A DNA stretch of 64,000 nt from an uncultured Bacillota bacterium (GCA_900317975.1 ONIZ01000003.1:34980-98979); one strand, 5' to 3'; counted from the stretch's first letter, positions 44,230 through 53,986 are shown. Notes: a model not told the origin generated them from the sequence alone. Numbers and translations are program-made.

Positions 44230-46807
44230 AATAAAGAAGAGAAAAAATGTAAAAAAAACAACATCTAGTATTTCAAAGACAGAATCTAAAAAAACAACAA
44301 AAAGAACTCTAAAGAAAAATGCGGTAATGTTACCTTTTATAATAGTTGCTATAGCTCTTACTATATTAACAGTAATTATATTAGGTTTAGACTTCGCTAT
44401 ATTGGTAGCAGCATTACTTGCAATAGTATTATGCTTTATAGCAATGTTAAATAATATTAAGAATAACAAAAGAAGACGAAGAGTAATGAATACAGTATTA
44501 ATATTATTACTAACATTTGCCATAATAGGAGTTGTAGGATTCTGTGCATTTATTATTTATATTAAATCTGTAGCTGATCCTAAATTTAAGACTAGCAAAT
44601 TAAATACATCAGAAATATCAATTTTATATGATAAAGATGATAAACCATTTGCAGAATTAGGTTCAGAACAACGTGAAAAAGTAACTTATGAAGAATTACC
44701 TCAAGTATTAGTAGATGCTATAATTGCTACAGAAGATTCAAGATACTATTCACATAATGGATTTGATACACCAAGATTTATTAGAGCAGCTCTTGGACAA
44801 TTAATAGGTAGATCTGATGCAGGTGGAGCTTCTACTCTATCAATGCAAGTAGTTAAAAACTCATTCACTGATGCAAAAGCCACATCAGGAATTGGAGGAA
44901 TTATAAGAAAATTTGAAGATATTTATTTAGCTGTTTATAAATTAGAAAAGAAATATACTAAAGAACAAATAATAGAATATTACGTAAACAACCACTTCTT
45001 AGGTGGAAATATATATGGTGTTGAAGAAGCATCTCAAGCATATTTTGGTAAAAGTGTATCTGACTTAAATTTATCAGAAGCTGCTACAATAGCTGGAATG
45101 TTTAAATCACCAAACTATTATAGACCAACTGTTAATCCTAAAAATGCAACAGCTCGTAGAAGTACAGTATTATACTTAATGGAAAAACATGGTTACATAA
45201 CATCAGAAGAAGCAGATCTTGCAGATGCTATTCCAATGGAACAATTAACAAATGCAACTTCTGCTCAAGAAAGTCCATATCAAGGATATATCGATATGGT
45301 AGTAGAAGAAATAAAAGATACTTATGGAGTAAATCCTTATACTACATCACTAAAAGTTTATACAACATTAGATAGAAGCAAACAAGACGCAGTAGATAGA
45401 GTTATGAAAGGACAATCATCATTCCAATTCGCAGATGATCAAATAGATACAGGTGTTGCTGTACTAGATGTTAAGACAGGAGCTATTCAAGCAGTAGCAG
45501 CAGGACGTCATAGACAAGATGGAGCTAGTATGTGGAATAATGCAACAGACATTCGTAGACAACCTGGTTCATCAGCAAAACCATTATTCGACTACGGTCC
45601 AGGTATTGAATATAATAACTGGTCAACAGCGCAAACATTTGTAGATGCACCTTATACATATTCAAACGGACAAAGAATTAACAACTGGGATAATTCATAT
45701 ATGGGAACAATGACACTAAGACAAGCACTAGCAAAGTCTCGTAATATTCCAGCATTAAAAGCATTCCAACAAGTAGATAAAAAGAAAATAATAGAATTTG
45801 TTACTAATTTAGGAATTCAACCAGAAATAGAAAACGGAACAATTCATGAAGCACACTCAATTGGAGCATTTACTGGAGTGTCTCCATTACAAATGGCAGG
45901 AGCTTATGCAGCATTCGCAAATGGCGGATATTATAACACTCCATACTCAGTAAGAAAGATAGAATATCGTCTATCAGGTGAAACTGAAGAACATAAATCA
46001 GATGAAAAGAAAGTTATGTCTGATGCAACAGCATTCATGATAACAAGCGTATTACAAGATGTTAAATTAAATGGTAATGGTGGAACACCATATAACGTAG
46101 CTGTTAAAACAGGTACTACAAACTATGATGATGCTACTAAAGCAAAATATGGACTAGCAGCAGATGCTATTCGTGATTCATGGGCAGTAGGATACTCAAC
46201 AAAAACAGTTGTAGCTATGTGGGTTGGATACCAACATATAGATTCAAATTATTATGCACACAACTTACCAGCATCTATAGCAAAAGATTATGAATATAGA
46301 GCATTCATTAATGAAGGAGCTATGGAAGCAGATAGAGAATCTTTTGTAGCACCAGCAAGTGTTGTAAAAATTGGTGGAGAATACTACAAAAAAGGTTACG
46401 AACCAAAAGAAGAAATAAAACAAGTCCTAGGTGCACCTGGTAATATTAATGCATCATACTCAGGTGGAACATTAACAATATCATGGAATCCAGTAGGAAG
46501 ATTAGAAAATGATGGAGATTACGGAGAATTTGGATACAAAGTATATAGAAATGGAACTTATGTAGGATGGACTACAAATACATCATATACATTCAATACT
46601 ACAAGTCCAGATGGAACTTATAAAGTACAAGCTTCATATAAAGGATATAGTGGTGTAACATCTAATTCAGCAACTTATGTATACACTACTCCTCAAACAG
46701 AAGAAATAATTGAAAAACCTGAAAAAACAGAAGAACCTGAAACACCTGAAGGTGGAGAAGGAGGAGAAATAATTACACCAGGAGGAAATCCTGAAGTAAA
46801 TCCATAG
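44222..46807 (+). CDS. pbp1: Class A penicillin-binding protein (PBP1A/1B type)
   Basis: It polymerises and cross-links peptidoglycan. The 861-residue protein has a basic N-terminus and hydrophobic segments at about 35-77 (one long or two helices) and 90-114, more than the single anchor usual here. A GT51 transglycosylase domain follows (EDSRYYSHNG, about 171-180). The transpeptidase domain has SSAK (about 449), SRN (about 506) and KTGT (about 629). An Fn3-like region follows (about 740-825) and a Glu/Pro/Gly-rich tail. It is co-transcribed with recU. gpsB nearby encodes a likely partner. Motifs are intact, so both activities are expected. Confidence 0.95.
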   Translation: MAKIKKRKNVKKTTSSISKTESKKTTKRTLKKNAVMLPFIIVAIALTILTVIILGLDFAILVAALLAIVLCFIAMLNNIKNNKRRRRVMNTVLILLLTFAIIGVVGFCAFIIYIKSVADPKFKTSKLNTSEISILYDKDDKPFAELGSEQREKVTYEELPQVLVDAIIATEDSRYYSHNGFDTPRFIRAALGQLIGRSDAGGASTLSMQVVKNSFTDAKATSGIGGIIRKFEDIYLAVYKLEKKYTKEQIIEYYVNNHFLGGNIYGVEEASQAYFGKSVSDLNLSEAATIAGMFKSPNYYRPTVNPKNATARRSTVLYLMEKHGYITSEEADLADAIPMEQLTNATSAQESPYQGYIDMVVEEIKDTYGVNPYTTSLKVYTTLDRSKQDAVDRVMKGQSSFQFADDQIDTGVAVLDVKTGAIQAVAAGRHRQDGASMWNNATDIRRQPGSSAKPLFDYGPGIEYNNWSTAQTFVDAPYTYSNGQRINNWDNSYMGTMTLRQALAKSRNIPALKAFQQVDKKKIIEFVTNLGIQPEIENGTIHEAHSIGAFTGVSPLQMAGAYAAFANGGYYNTPYSVRKIEYRLSGETEEHKSDEKKVMSDATAFMITSVLQDVKLNGNGGTPYNVAVKTGTTNYDDATKAKYGLAADAIRDSWAVGYSTKTVVAMWVGYQHIDSNYYAHNLPASIAKDYEYRAFINEGAMEADRESFVAPASVVKIGGEYYKKGYEPKEEIKQVLGAPGNINASYSGGTLTISWNPVGRLENDGDYGEFGYKVYRNGTYVGWTTNTSYTFNTTSPDGTYKVQASYKGYSGVTSNSATYVYTTPQTEEIIEKPEKTEEPETPEGGEGGEIITPGGNPEVNP

Positions 46808-46810
46808 AAT

Positions 46811-46841
46811 AAAAAAAGAAGAATTATTTCTTCTTTTTTTC
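46811..46841. terminator. Bidirectional terminator between pbp1 and nth
   Basis: AAAAAAAGAAGAA TTA TTTCTTCTTTTTTT with T's on both strands serves the converging genes. Confidence 0.85.
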
Positions 46842-47450
46842 ATTACAAATATCTTTTAATTTACAATCACTACATAATGGAGATATAGCCTTACATTTAT
46901 ATCTTCCAAACAATACCATTTGTAAATGTCTCCTAGCCCATAAACTCTTATCAAACTTCTTTTGAAGTTTCTTTTCGATTGTTAAAACATCATCATTCTT
47001 TCTAGCTAAGCCTAATCTTTTAGAAACTCTACTAACATGAGTATCAACAGCAATATAAGGCTCATTATAATATTCTGATAAAAATACATTAGCTGTTTTT
47101 CTACCTATTCCATTAATCTCTACTAATAAATCATGATTTCTAGGTACTACACCATTATATTTAGTAATTAATGTACTAGCAATATCTTTAATATATTGAC
47201 TCTTTTTTCTAAAAGAGCCAACACTTCTAATAATATTTTCTAAATCATCTATATTTGCCTCATTTAAAGCCTCTAGGGACTTATATTTATCAAATAGTAT
47301 AGATGTAACTTGATTAACCCTTTTATCAGTAGATTGAGCACTTAACATAATAGAAATCAATAATTCATAATCATTACTATAATTAAGTTCACATTTAGGT
47401 CCAGGAAATAATTCATCTAAATAAGAATTAATTAAATCAATCTTCTCCAT
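46824..47450 (-). CDS. nth: Endonuclease III
   Basis: Nth is a base-excision glycosylase/AP lyase for oxidised pyrimidines. The 208-residue protein has the helix-hairpin-helix with catalytic Lys (INGIGRKTANVFL), the catalytic Asp in AVDTHVSRV, and the [4Fe-4S] ligands C-x6-C-x2-C-x5-C near the C-terminus (CKAISPLCSDCKLKDIC). It overlaps dnaD by 14 bases, and a TTG two codons earlier is less likely than ATG 47450. The dnaD-nth pairing is conserved in Bacilli. Confidence 0.96.
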   Translation of the reverse strand: MEKIDLINSYLDELFPGPKCELNYSNDYELLISIMLSAQSTDKRVNQVTSILFDKYKSLEALNEANIDDLENIIRSVGSFRKKSQYIKDIASTLITKYNGVVPRNHDLLVEINGIGRKTANVFLSEYYNEPYIAVDTHVSRVSKRLGLARKNDDVLTIEKKLQKKFDKSLWARRHLQMVLFGRYKCKAISPLCSDCKLKDICNEKKKK

Positions 47451-48111
47451 CTTCAAACCAATTCCAATCTAAATCTAATCCTTCTAAATCAACTTTCTCT
47501 TTATTCTTATTATCATTAAATTTCTTCTTATTTTTAATAACATCATCTTTATTTTTAATACCCAATTTACCCCATTCATATAAGATCTTATCAATATACC
47601 TTAAATTAGATACTCCATTAAAAGTAGCCTCTCTTAAAGCCTCTACTATTAATTCTTCACTTATATTATTAGATAACCAACTCTTAATAATTTCATATTC
47701 CATAGGTGACAAAGTTCTACCAAATTCTTTCTCTATAGTAGAATAAATATCACTATCAGTAACATCTTTACTATTAACTTTATCCATAACTAATAAACTA
47801 ATCTTAGAATAAAAGCCATCTAAAGAAATAACTTCTTCAATAACACCTTTATCATTCTTTTTAGTTTCTACATTAATTAATTTCTTATCAGTTAAATTAC
47901 TAATATAAGTAAGAACTTCACTATTTTTAATATTTAATTCATCACATATCTTTTTAGGATCAAATATAACATTATTACCTTGATTATATAAATACATAAT
48001 AAATACAAACTCATCCATAGTAAGAGCAAAATCTTTATAATATTTTAATAAATATATAGGAATAACTATATTACCAGTTTTTAATAAATCTAATAATTTA
48101 CTACTCTTCAT
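47437..48111 (-). CDS. dnaD: Replication initiation protein DnaD
   Basis: DnaD helps load the replicative helicase with DnaB and DnaI. The 224-residue protein has the N-terminal winged-helix domain (TMDEFVFIMYLYNQ) and the C-terminal DnaD domain (YSTIEKEFGRTLSPMEYEII, WLSNNISEELIVEALREA). It ends acidic (WNWFEDGED). ATG 48111 has GGAGG 4 bases upstream; the ATG four codons earlier lies over that site. It overlaps the end of the cca remnant and the start of nth. Confidence 0.95.
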   Translation of the reverse strand: MKSSKLLDLLKTGNIVIPIYLLKYYKDFALTMDEFVFIMYLYNQGNNVIFDPKKICDELNIKNSEVLTYISNLTDKKLINVETKKNDKGVIEEVISLDGFYSKISLLVMDKVNSKDVTDSDIYSTIEKEFGRTLSPMEYEIIKSWLSNNISEELIVEALREATFNGVSNLRYIDKILYEWGKLGIKNKDDVIKNKKKFNDNKNKEKVDLEGLDLDWNWFEDGED

Positions 48112-49251
48112 TTGCTCCTCCATAATTTTTCTTAATATATTCTACTAAGTCTTCTCTATTATTTTTAATTCTTCTATATAATACTAAATTCTCTAAATCA
48201 TTAAAAATATCATTAATATAAGGACCAGCCTTCTTATTAACAGTTTTAATAATAGTTTTAGAATCTATATCTAACTCTTTCCTATTTTTAATAATTAAAT
48301 TATTATAACTCTCAGTTATCTTAGTAATATCAATACCCTTCATTTCACCAGCAACACTATTAACATATAATCCATATCTATATAATGTTTCAGGATCCAT
48401 ATTATTCTTATCTAATACAATATTAATATTCTTAATTAATTCTTTTTCACTCTTAGTAAAAGGATATTTACTACTAACATTTAATAATGCTCTTAGTAAA
48501 AGGATATTTACTACTAACATTTAATAATGCCCAAATACCAATCAAACAATTAGTTTCTTTTACTTTATTTAGATTATCTATTTCTAATTCTTTATCTAAA
48601 CCATATTCTAATAATAATGAAATTCCTCTGCCTACATTCTTAGAAGTAAAAATCTTATCTAATTCTTCTTTTTTTCTATAATAAGAGATATTTTTAAGTA
48701 ATCCCTTACACTCTTTAATACCATTAAGAGTATTATTATCTATTTCAAAATTTAATATTGTAGCAAATCTAATAGCTCTTAATATTCTTAGAGCATCTTC
48801 ATTAAACCTAGTCACAGGATCACCAATACATCTAATTATCTTATTATCTAAATCACCTTTAGCTGATAATAAATCTACTACTTCCCCATTATTATCAATG
48901 CATAAACTATTAACAGTAAAGTCTCTTCTAATTAAATCATCATATAAACTATCAATATATTCTACTCTATCAGGCCTACGATTATCAATATAACCAATAT
49001 CCTTTCTAAATGTAGTAATTTCAAATAAATCTAATACCATGAAATATAACAGTTAAAGAACCATAATCTATTTTAGGTTCTACTCCATCTTTAAATATAT
49101 TCATTAAATCTTTAGGAGTAGCATTAGTAGTAACATCTATATCATTAGATTCTAATCCTAATAAATAATCTCTAACAAATCCCCCTACTATATAGGCTTT
49201 AAAACCATTATCTGTAATTTTATTTATTAATTTAAGTGCCTCATCAAACAC
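48101..49251 (-). pseudogene. cca: CCA-adding tRNA nucleotidyltransferase broken by two tandem duplications
   Basis: Three frames make up a class II CCA-adding enzyme. The first (49021-49251; GTG start with GGTG upstream) has the GGFVRDYLLG and NDIDVTTNATP catalytic segments. The second (48474-49040) has FEITTFRKD, RRPDRVEYIDSLYDDLIRRDFTVNSL and the RxxRFA-type block. The third (48101-48520) is the C-terminal helical part. The breaks are a 4-base AAAT duplication at 49023-49030 and an exact 40-base tandem duplication at 48451-48530, each shifting frame. Removing both copies restores one frame of about 370 codons. As written it cannot make a full enzyme, unless the duplications revert in part of the population. 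Confidence 0.9.
48451..48530. repeat. Exact 40-base tandem duplication inside cca
   Basis: Copies at 48451-48490 and 48491-48530 are identical (each starts TCTTAGTAAA and ends TTAATAATGC). 40 is not a multiple of three, so the copy shifts the cca frame. Confidence 0.95.
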
Positions 49252-49332
49252 AATATCACCTGCCATTATTGTCAGTTAAGAAAACTCTAATCATATTCTA
49301 ACAAATCAAATAAGATATGTCGAGCAAGTATA

Positions 49333-49357
49333 AGAAAAGAAGGCCAAAGCCTTCTAA
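49333..49357 (-). terminator. Terminator after hup
   Basis: The minus-strand stem AGAAGGC / GCCTTCT with loop TTTG and T's lies 10 bases past the hup stop. Confidence 0.8.
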
Positions 49358-49366
49358 ATATTTATA

Positions 49367-49639
49367 TTAGTTAACTGAATCTTTTAAAGCGCTTCCAGCT
49401 TTGAATGTAACAGCATTTCTAGCAGGAATTTTAACAGTATCACCAGTTCTAGGATTTCTTCCTTCTCTAGCAGCTCTCTTAGCTACTCCGAAAGTACCGA
49501 ATCCAACAACAGGAACTCTGTCTCCTTTTTTAAGTGCTTTAGTGATTGCTGCGAAAGTAGCATCTACTGCCTTAGCAGCGTCAGTTTTAGTTAATCCTGC
49601 CATTTCAGCAACAGCTTCAACTAATTCAACTTTTTTCAT
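49367..49639 (-). CDS. hup: DNA-binding protein HU
   Basis: HU compacts and bends DNA non-specifically. The 90-residue protein has ELVEAVAEMAGLTKTDAAKAV at the start, VGFGTFGVAKRAAREGRNP and the arm signature GDTVKIPARNAVTFKAG. The length and sequence are typical. GGAGG precedes the ATG. It is a single-gene unit with a terminator. GC content of the gene is visibly higher than its neighbours, as usual for abundant proteins. Confidence 0.97.
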   Translation of the reverse strand: MKKVELVEAVAEMAGLTKTDAAKAVDATFAAITKALKKGDRVPVVGFGTFGVAKRAAREGRNPRTGDTVKIPARNAVTFKAGSALKDSVN

Positions 49640-49746
49640 AAATATTTACCTCCCTATAAATATTAAGCACAATTCTCGTATGCTTACAAATTAAATTTAA
49701 CATGAATTTGCTTGGAAATCAACATATTTGTATATAAATTGTCATA

Positions 49747-50082
49747 TTATTTTTCTAATTTATCAGAAATATCTGTCAACAAGTAAATAATGTGTCCTAG
49801 TCCAAAAAATGAAATACCCATAGTAAATCCACTAAACCAAACTAGAAACATTACTGACATATTAAATTCCCTGTTAACACAATCAACATTGTAGAAATTA
49901 CCAGACACATCACAGGTACTAAATATATTACCTAGAATAATACCTAACACAAATGAAATAATCCAAATCGCAAAACCAAATTTTTGATAAGTATTTAACT
50001 CATATTTAGTTAATTGTTTAGTAATAGTATTTATTTTAGGTAATTCTTTTTTCTCTCTACTAATCTCATCAAACATATTCAT
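49747..50082 (-). CDS. Small membrane protein of unknown function
   Basis: The 111-residue protein has an N-terminal Lys/Glu region and two transmembrane helices (about 36-53 and 77-102). A short outer loop with two Cys (STCDVSGNFYNVDCVN), possibly disulfide-linked, lies between them. No family was recognised. It overlaps the end of the upstream membrane gene at TAATG, so the two are coupled. AAAGGTGA precedes the ATG. Confidence 0.65.
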   Translation of the reverse strand: MNMFDEISREKKELPKINTITKQLTKYELNTYQKFGFAIWIISFVLGIILGNIFSTCDVSGNFYNVDCVNREFNMSVMFLVWFSGFTMGISFFGLGHIIYLLTDISDKLEK

Positions 50083-50987
50083 TATTTATCACCTTTTTTC
50101 TTACTATTACTTGATTTAGAATCATCTTCTTCTAATCCAGTATTCATTCTCTTAATAAAATCATCTTTACTCTTCTTAAGATTCTTTTTAATTTCATTTT
50201 TATCTATATTTTTAACTTTTTTAACTGCTTTCTTAGAAACATCTGCAATCTTATCCCCTGTTTTATCTAGGCTTTCTCCAACATCTTTAAGAGTACCTTG
50301 AATCTTCTCTTTATTTAGATTCTCACCTATAGCATCTCTAAATTTATCAAAATTGCCCAAATTATCATTATCTTTATCATGTTCATCTAAATATCTATCA
50401 TATAACATAATATATCTAGAAAATAATATATAAAATATAGTAACAAATAAAGTTAATACCACTCCAGAAAATTCATCAGTCATAATTAAATTTAAAGCAA
50501 GATAAATAATTGAAATAATAGATATTATATAGAAATGACTTTCTCCACTGATCTCATTAAATGGACTATTATTTAGTTTAAATTCTTTCCAAAATCTAGT
50601 ATCTCTAAAGAATGTATGAAATGCTTGTATAAATATAAATAAATAGATTAATAATTTTAAGAAAGGTATTAAATCAAATGCTTTAAATATAGAAAGAAAA
50701 CTAGTAATAAATATAATAAAATATAATAGTATTAATAATACATTTAAATGATTGAAATATCTTTTTCCAAACTTAAACTTTAATAATATAAAATATACTA
50801 ATACCAATACATATAGAATATTTACATTGATAACATTTTTAAATAAATCCCAAGCAGTTAAGTCACTACTACCACCTAGAGATTGACTTGAAATAAGTAT
50901 CAAAGCAAGTACTACTAGAATTAAATTAGTAACAAAATTGGCGTTATCATACCAAGAAACTTCTTTTTTCTTATCTTCTAAATTCAT
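50082..50987 (-). CDS. Multi-spanning membrane protein with Lys-rich C-terminal tail
   Basis: The protein is 301 residues. About seven hydrophobic helices fill residues 16-200, followed by a cytosolic tail of about 100 residues rich in Lys, Asp and Asn (LNKEKIQGTLKDVGESLDK and repeated KK runs). That tail resembles an amphipathic helical stretch. No family was recognised. ATG 50987 has AAGGTGA upstream; the frame's earlier ATG at 51047 lies outside any ribosome site. Its divergent neighbour is der, 117 bases away. Confidence 0.65.
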   Translation of the reverse strand: MNLEDKKKEVSWYDNANFVTNLILVVLALILISSQSLGGSSDLTAWDLFKNVINVNILYVLVLVYFILLKFKFGKRYFNHLNVLLILLYFIIFITSFLSIFKAFDLIPFLKLLIYLFIFIQAFHTFFRDTRFWKEFKLNNSPFNEISGESHFYIISIISIIYLALNLIMTDEFSGVVLTLFVTIFYILFSRYIMLYDRYLDEHDKDNDNLGNFDKFRDAIGENLNKEKIQGTLKDVGESLDKTGDKIADVSKKAVKKVKNIDKNEIKKNLKKSKDDFIKRMNTGLEEDDSKSSNSKKKGDK

Positions 50988-51071
50988 ATAATCACCTTCA
51001 CCTAAATTATAACATAAGTAAATATCAAAAAGTAAAATATAATTCAAATTATTTTAGTTTACACATTATTA

Positions 51072-51080
51072 TGATATAAT
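51072..51080 (+). promoter_or_regulatory. Extended -10 promoter of der
   Basis: TG-A-TATAAT at 51072-51080, 23 bases before the ATG. No good -35 was seen, as is usual for extended -10 promoters. Confidence 0.6.
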
Positions 51081-51103
51081 AACCTTGAGTTGGAGGGGAT
51101 ATT

Positions 51104-52411
51104 ATGAACTTACCTACAGTTGCTATACTAGGAAGACCTAATGTTGGTAAAAGTACCCTATTTAATAAAATAGTAGGAAAAAAAGTATCAATAATAGAAG
51201 ACATCCCCGGAGTAACAAGAGATAGAATATATGAAAAAGCAAAATATAAGAACAAATCATTCTATCTAATAGATACCGGAGGAATAGATGCAGCTAAATT
51301 AGATTTTAATGATGAAATCAAGCTGCAAGCAACTCTTGCTATAGAAGAAGCTGATGTTATAATATTTTTAGTAGATGGAAAAGAAGGACTAACATCAAAT
51401 GATTTATTAGTAAGAGATATACTTAGAAAGTATAATAAGAAAGTAATAGTTGCTATAAATAAAATTGATGTTAAAGAAACAAAAAATAATATATATGATT
51501 TCTATGAATTAGGTTTTGATGAATATATACCAATAAGTTCAATTCATAATAATGGATTTATAGAACTAATGGATAAAGTAACAGAAGATTTTAAAGATAA
51601 AGAAGAAAGACCTGATGATAGAACAAAAATATCAGTAATAGGAAGACCAAATGTAGGAAAATCATCATTAGTAAACGCTTTACTAAATGAAAATAGAATG
51701 GTTGTTTCAAATATAGCAGGAACTACAAGAGATTCAGTAGATACACCATTTAGATATATGAATAAAGAATATGTTTTAATAGATACCGCAGGAATGAGAA
51801 AAAAAGGAAAAATATATGAAAACATAGAAAAATATTCTTTATTTAGATCAATGAAAGCAATAGAAAGATCTGATATATGTCTTCTAGTAATAAACGCTGA
51901 AGAAGGAATAAAAGAACATGATAAACATATAGCAGGATATGCTATAGAAGCAGGAAAAGGACTAATAATAGTAGTAAATAAATGGGACACAGTAGAAGAT
52001 GAAAAAATATCAGATTATAAAGAATTAATTAGAAATGAATTTCAATTCGCAACATATGCCCCTGTAGTATTCTTATCTGCATTAACTAAGAAAAGAATAT
52101 CTACACTAATGCCAGAAGTAGAAAAAGTTGAAGAATCAATTACAAAAGAAATACCTACTAATTTACTTAATGATGTAATTGGAAATGCTCAAATGCTTAA
52201 TCAAGCACCTTCATATAAAGGAAGAAGATTAAGAATTTATTTTGTTAATCAAACAGATATTAAACCACCTAAATTTACATTAAGAGTAAATGACAAAAGT
52301 TTAGTACACTTTTCATATGAGAGATATATTGAAAATACTTTAAGAAATAATTTTAATTTAGAAGGAACTCCCATTATAATTCAATGGAAGAATAGAGGTA
52401 AAGAAGAATGA
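51104..52411 (+). CDS. der: Ribosome-biogenesis GTPase Der
   Basis: Der (EngA) is a double GTPase needed for 50S assembly. The 435-residue protein has two G-domains: GRPNVGKST (about 8-16), DTGG and NKID, then GRPNVGKSS (about 182-190), DTAG and NKWD. A KH-like C-terminal domain ends the protein. GGAGGGG precedes the ATG. It overlaps the start of the small downstream gene (ATGA). Confidence 0.97.
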   Translation: MNLPTVAILGRPNVGKSTLFNKIVGKKVSIIEDIPGVTRDRIYEKAKYKNKSFYLIDTGGIDAAKLDFNDEIKLQATLAIEEADVIIFLVDGKEGLTSNDLLVRDILRKYNKKVIVAINKIDVKETKNNIYDFYELGFDEYIPISSIHNNGFIELMDKVTEDFKDKEERPDDRTKISVIGRPNVGKSSLVNALLNENRMVVSNIAGTTRDSVDTPFRYMNKEYVLIDTAGMRKKGKIYENIEKYSLFRSMKAIERSDICLLVINAEEGIKEHDKHIAGYAIEAGKGLIIVVNKWDTVEDEKISDYKELIRNEFQFATYAPVVFLSALTKKRISTLMPEVEKVEESITKEIPTNLLNDVIGNAQMLNQAPSYKGRRLRIYFVNQTDIKPPKFTLRVNDKSLVHFSYERYIENTLRNNFNLEGTPIIIQWKNRGKEE

Positions 52412-52686
52412 TATTAGATACTAAAGGCAATAAATTCAATAACGAAAGAAACAATTTTAATACAAAAATGGATTCAATTAAAAATAATGCTCAAATAGTA
52501 GATGAAGCTAATCTAAATCCATTTGTAGAAGATGTTAATTCAACAAGTTATGCAGATCCAACAAATACAAAAGCTATGAATGAAAAAAGACTAGCTATGT
52601 TACACGATAGATTAGAACAAGGCCAAATTTCATTTAATGAATTTAATGAAAAAGCAAGAAAAATAAATAATAATAATGATAATTAA
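52408..52686 (+). CDS. Small protein with SHOCT-like C-terminal helix
   Basis: The 92-residue protein is Asn/Asp-rich with no membrane segment. The C-terminal 25 residues (KRLAMLHDRLEQGQISFNEF and on) resemble the SHOCT short helical motif (L-x3-LxxG-x-IxxxEFxxKxxxI). The N-terminal part shows no recognisable fold. It overlaps the der stop, so translation is coupled. A shared terminator follows. A function in ribosome assembly is suggested only by the coupling. Confidence 0.65.
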   Translation: MILDTKGNKFNNERNNFNTKMDSIKNNAQIVDEANLNPFVEDVNSTSYADPTNTKAMNEKRLAMLHDRLEQGQISFNEFNEKARKINNNNDN

Positions 52687-52716
52687 AAAAATCCACAATA
52701 ATTGTGGATTTTATTT
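52685..52716. terminator. Bidirectional terminator
   Basis: AAAATCCACAAT AATTGTGGATTTT with T's on both strands, between converging genes. Confidence 0.85.
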
Positions 52717-53391
52717 TGTGATTTTATTAATTATTGCATTATAACCATCTAACAATTCATAAGAATTAAACTTAATAATACCATCTTCTATATTCCAACC
52801 ATCTTGATTATTCTTTAGATAAGTAAGCGCTTCTACACTTAAATTTAAATTATTAAGAATCATATTCTTATTATTATTTAACTCATCTATTTTATAAAAC
52901 TTATCACTAATTTTTTCCTCTTTAACTAATTGTTGATATAAAGAAATACACTTTTCACTATCTGTATAATCTTTAATAAAATTATTAAAATACTTCTCAT
53001 CACTCATAGTAATTAATTCATCTATAGAATTAGTATATTTTTTAATAGAGTCTTCTAAATAAGGAAGAGATGTTTTAAACTCTTTACCATCTTTACTTAT
53101 ATTATCAATTGATAATATATTTTTTAATGTTTCATCACTACTAACTTTATTAATAACATCTATATCATGACTATAAGTTTTTAAATATATTTTGAGTGCT
53201 TCCTCTATCTTGCTATATCCTAATAAAGACTTTGTATTAGTATCAAAATTATTTTCAGTTAATTCAAGATTTGCAATTCTATGAACCTCTTCTTTACAAG
53301 TTATTTCACTATATTTATCTACAGATAAAATACAGCCAATAATAATAAATAGAATTACAACTACTATTATCCATATATCTTTATTCTTCAT
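52711..53391 (-). CDS. Membrane-anchored protein of unknown function
   Basis: The 226-residue protein has an N-terminal hydrophobic segment (residues 6-24, WIIVVVILFIIIGCILSV) ending near a Cys that could be a lipobox. The outer region is helical, rich in Lys, Asp, Asn and Leu (LLGYSKIEEALKIYLKTY). No family was recognised. AGGTGA precedes the ATG. It lies 7 bases downstream of engB on the same strand. Confidence 0.65.
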   Translation of the reverse strand: MKNKDIWIIVVVILFIIIGCILSVDKYSEITCKEEVHRIANLELTENNFDTNTKSLLGYSKIEEALKIYLKTYSHDIDVINKVSSDETLKNILSIDNISKDGKEFKTSLPYLEDSIKKYTNSIDELITMSDEKYFNNFIKDYTDSEKCISLYQQLVKEEKISDKFYKIDELNNNKNMILNNLNLSVEALTYLKNNQDGWNIEDGIIKFNSYELLDGYNAIINKITK

Positions 53392-53398
53392 AAATCAC

Positions 53399-53986
53399 CT
53401 AACCATTAATAATAGAATCTATTTTATTAATTACCTCTTTTACCCCTAATTTAGTAACACTAGAAAAAACTACCAAATCATCACCTAATACTAAATCTAT
53501 AGTATCTAATATAGTCTTTAGGTTCTTCTCTTTCTTTGTACCAGTAACTTTATCTGCTTTAGTAGCAATAATAGTAACAGGAACATTAAAATATTTTAAA
53601 TAATTATACATAAGAAGATCATCTTCAGTAGGTTTATGTCTAAAATCAATAATCATAAACACTCTTTTTAATTCTTCTCTAGTCTCTAAATATTCCTCTA
53701 TCATCATACCAAACTTTTTTCTATTTTCTTTACTAGTAATAGCATAACCATATCCAGGAACATCAATTAAATAAAAACTATTATTAACTCCATAAAAATT
53801 TAGAGTTTGAGTTTTTCCAGGCTTACTAGATGTATGAGCTAAATTCTTTTTAGAAAGTATAGTATTAATAAAACTACTTTTACCAACGTTACTTCTACCT
53901 ACTAATAAAAATTCAGGTTTATTATCTATTGGATATTGACTACGACGAGTCGCAATTATATCTAAATTGGCATCTTTAATCACCAT
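53399..53986 (-). CDS. engB: Ribosome-biogenesis GTPase EngB (YsxC)
   Basis: EngB (YihA/YsxC) is a GTPase for 50S assembly. The 195-residue protein has the G1 GRSNVGKSS (about 29-37), G3 DVPGYG (about 73-78), ATKADK and the SS(V)TK end motif. AGGTGAA precedes the ATG, which overlaps the DHH gene's stop. Der, an unrelated GTPase in the same process, is encoded 1 kb away on the other strand. Confidence 0.96.
   Translation of the reverse strand: MVIKDANLDIIATRRSQYPIDNKPEFLLVGRSNVGKSSFINTILSKKNLAHTSSKPGKTQTLNFYGVNNSFYLIDVPGYGYAITSKENRKKFGMMIEEYLETREELKRVFMIIDFRHKPTEDDLLMYNYLKYFNVPVTIIATKADKVTGTKKEKNLKTILDTIDLVLGDDLVVFSSVTKLGVKEVINKIDSIING

Noticed and set aside
43639..44523. Minus-strand frame opposite recU and the PBP gene
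   Set aside because: recU and PBP motifs on the plus strand are unambiguous; the other frame is a shadow.
48451..48530. Tandem 40-base repeat as a mobile-element footprint
   Set aside because: It is a direct tandem copy with no inverted ends or inserted sequence, as expected for slippage or unequal recombination.
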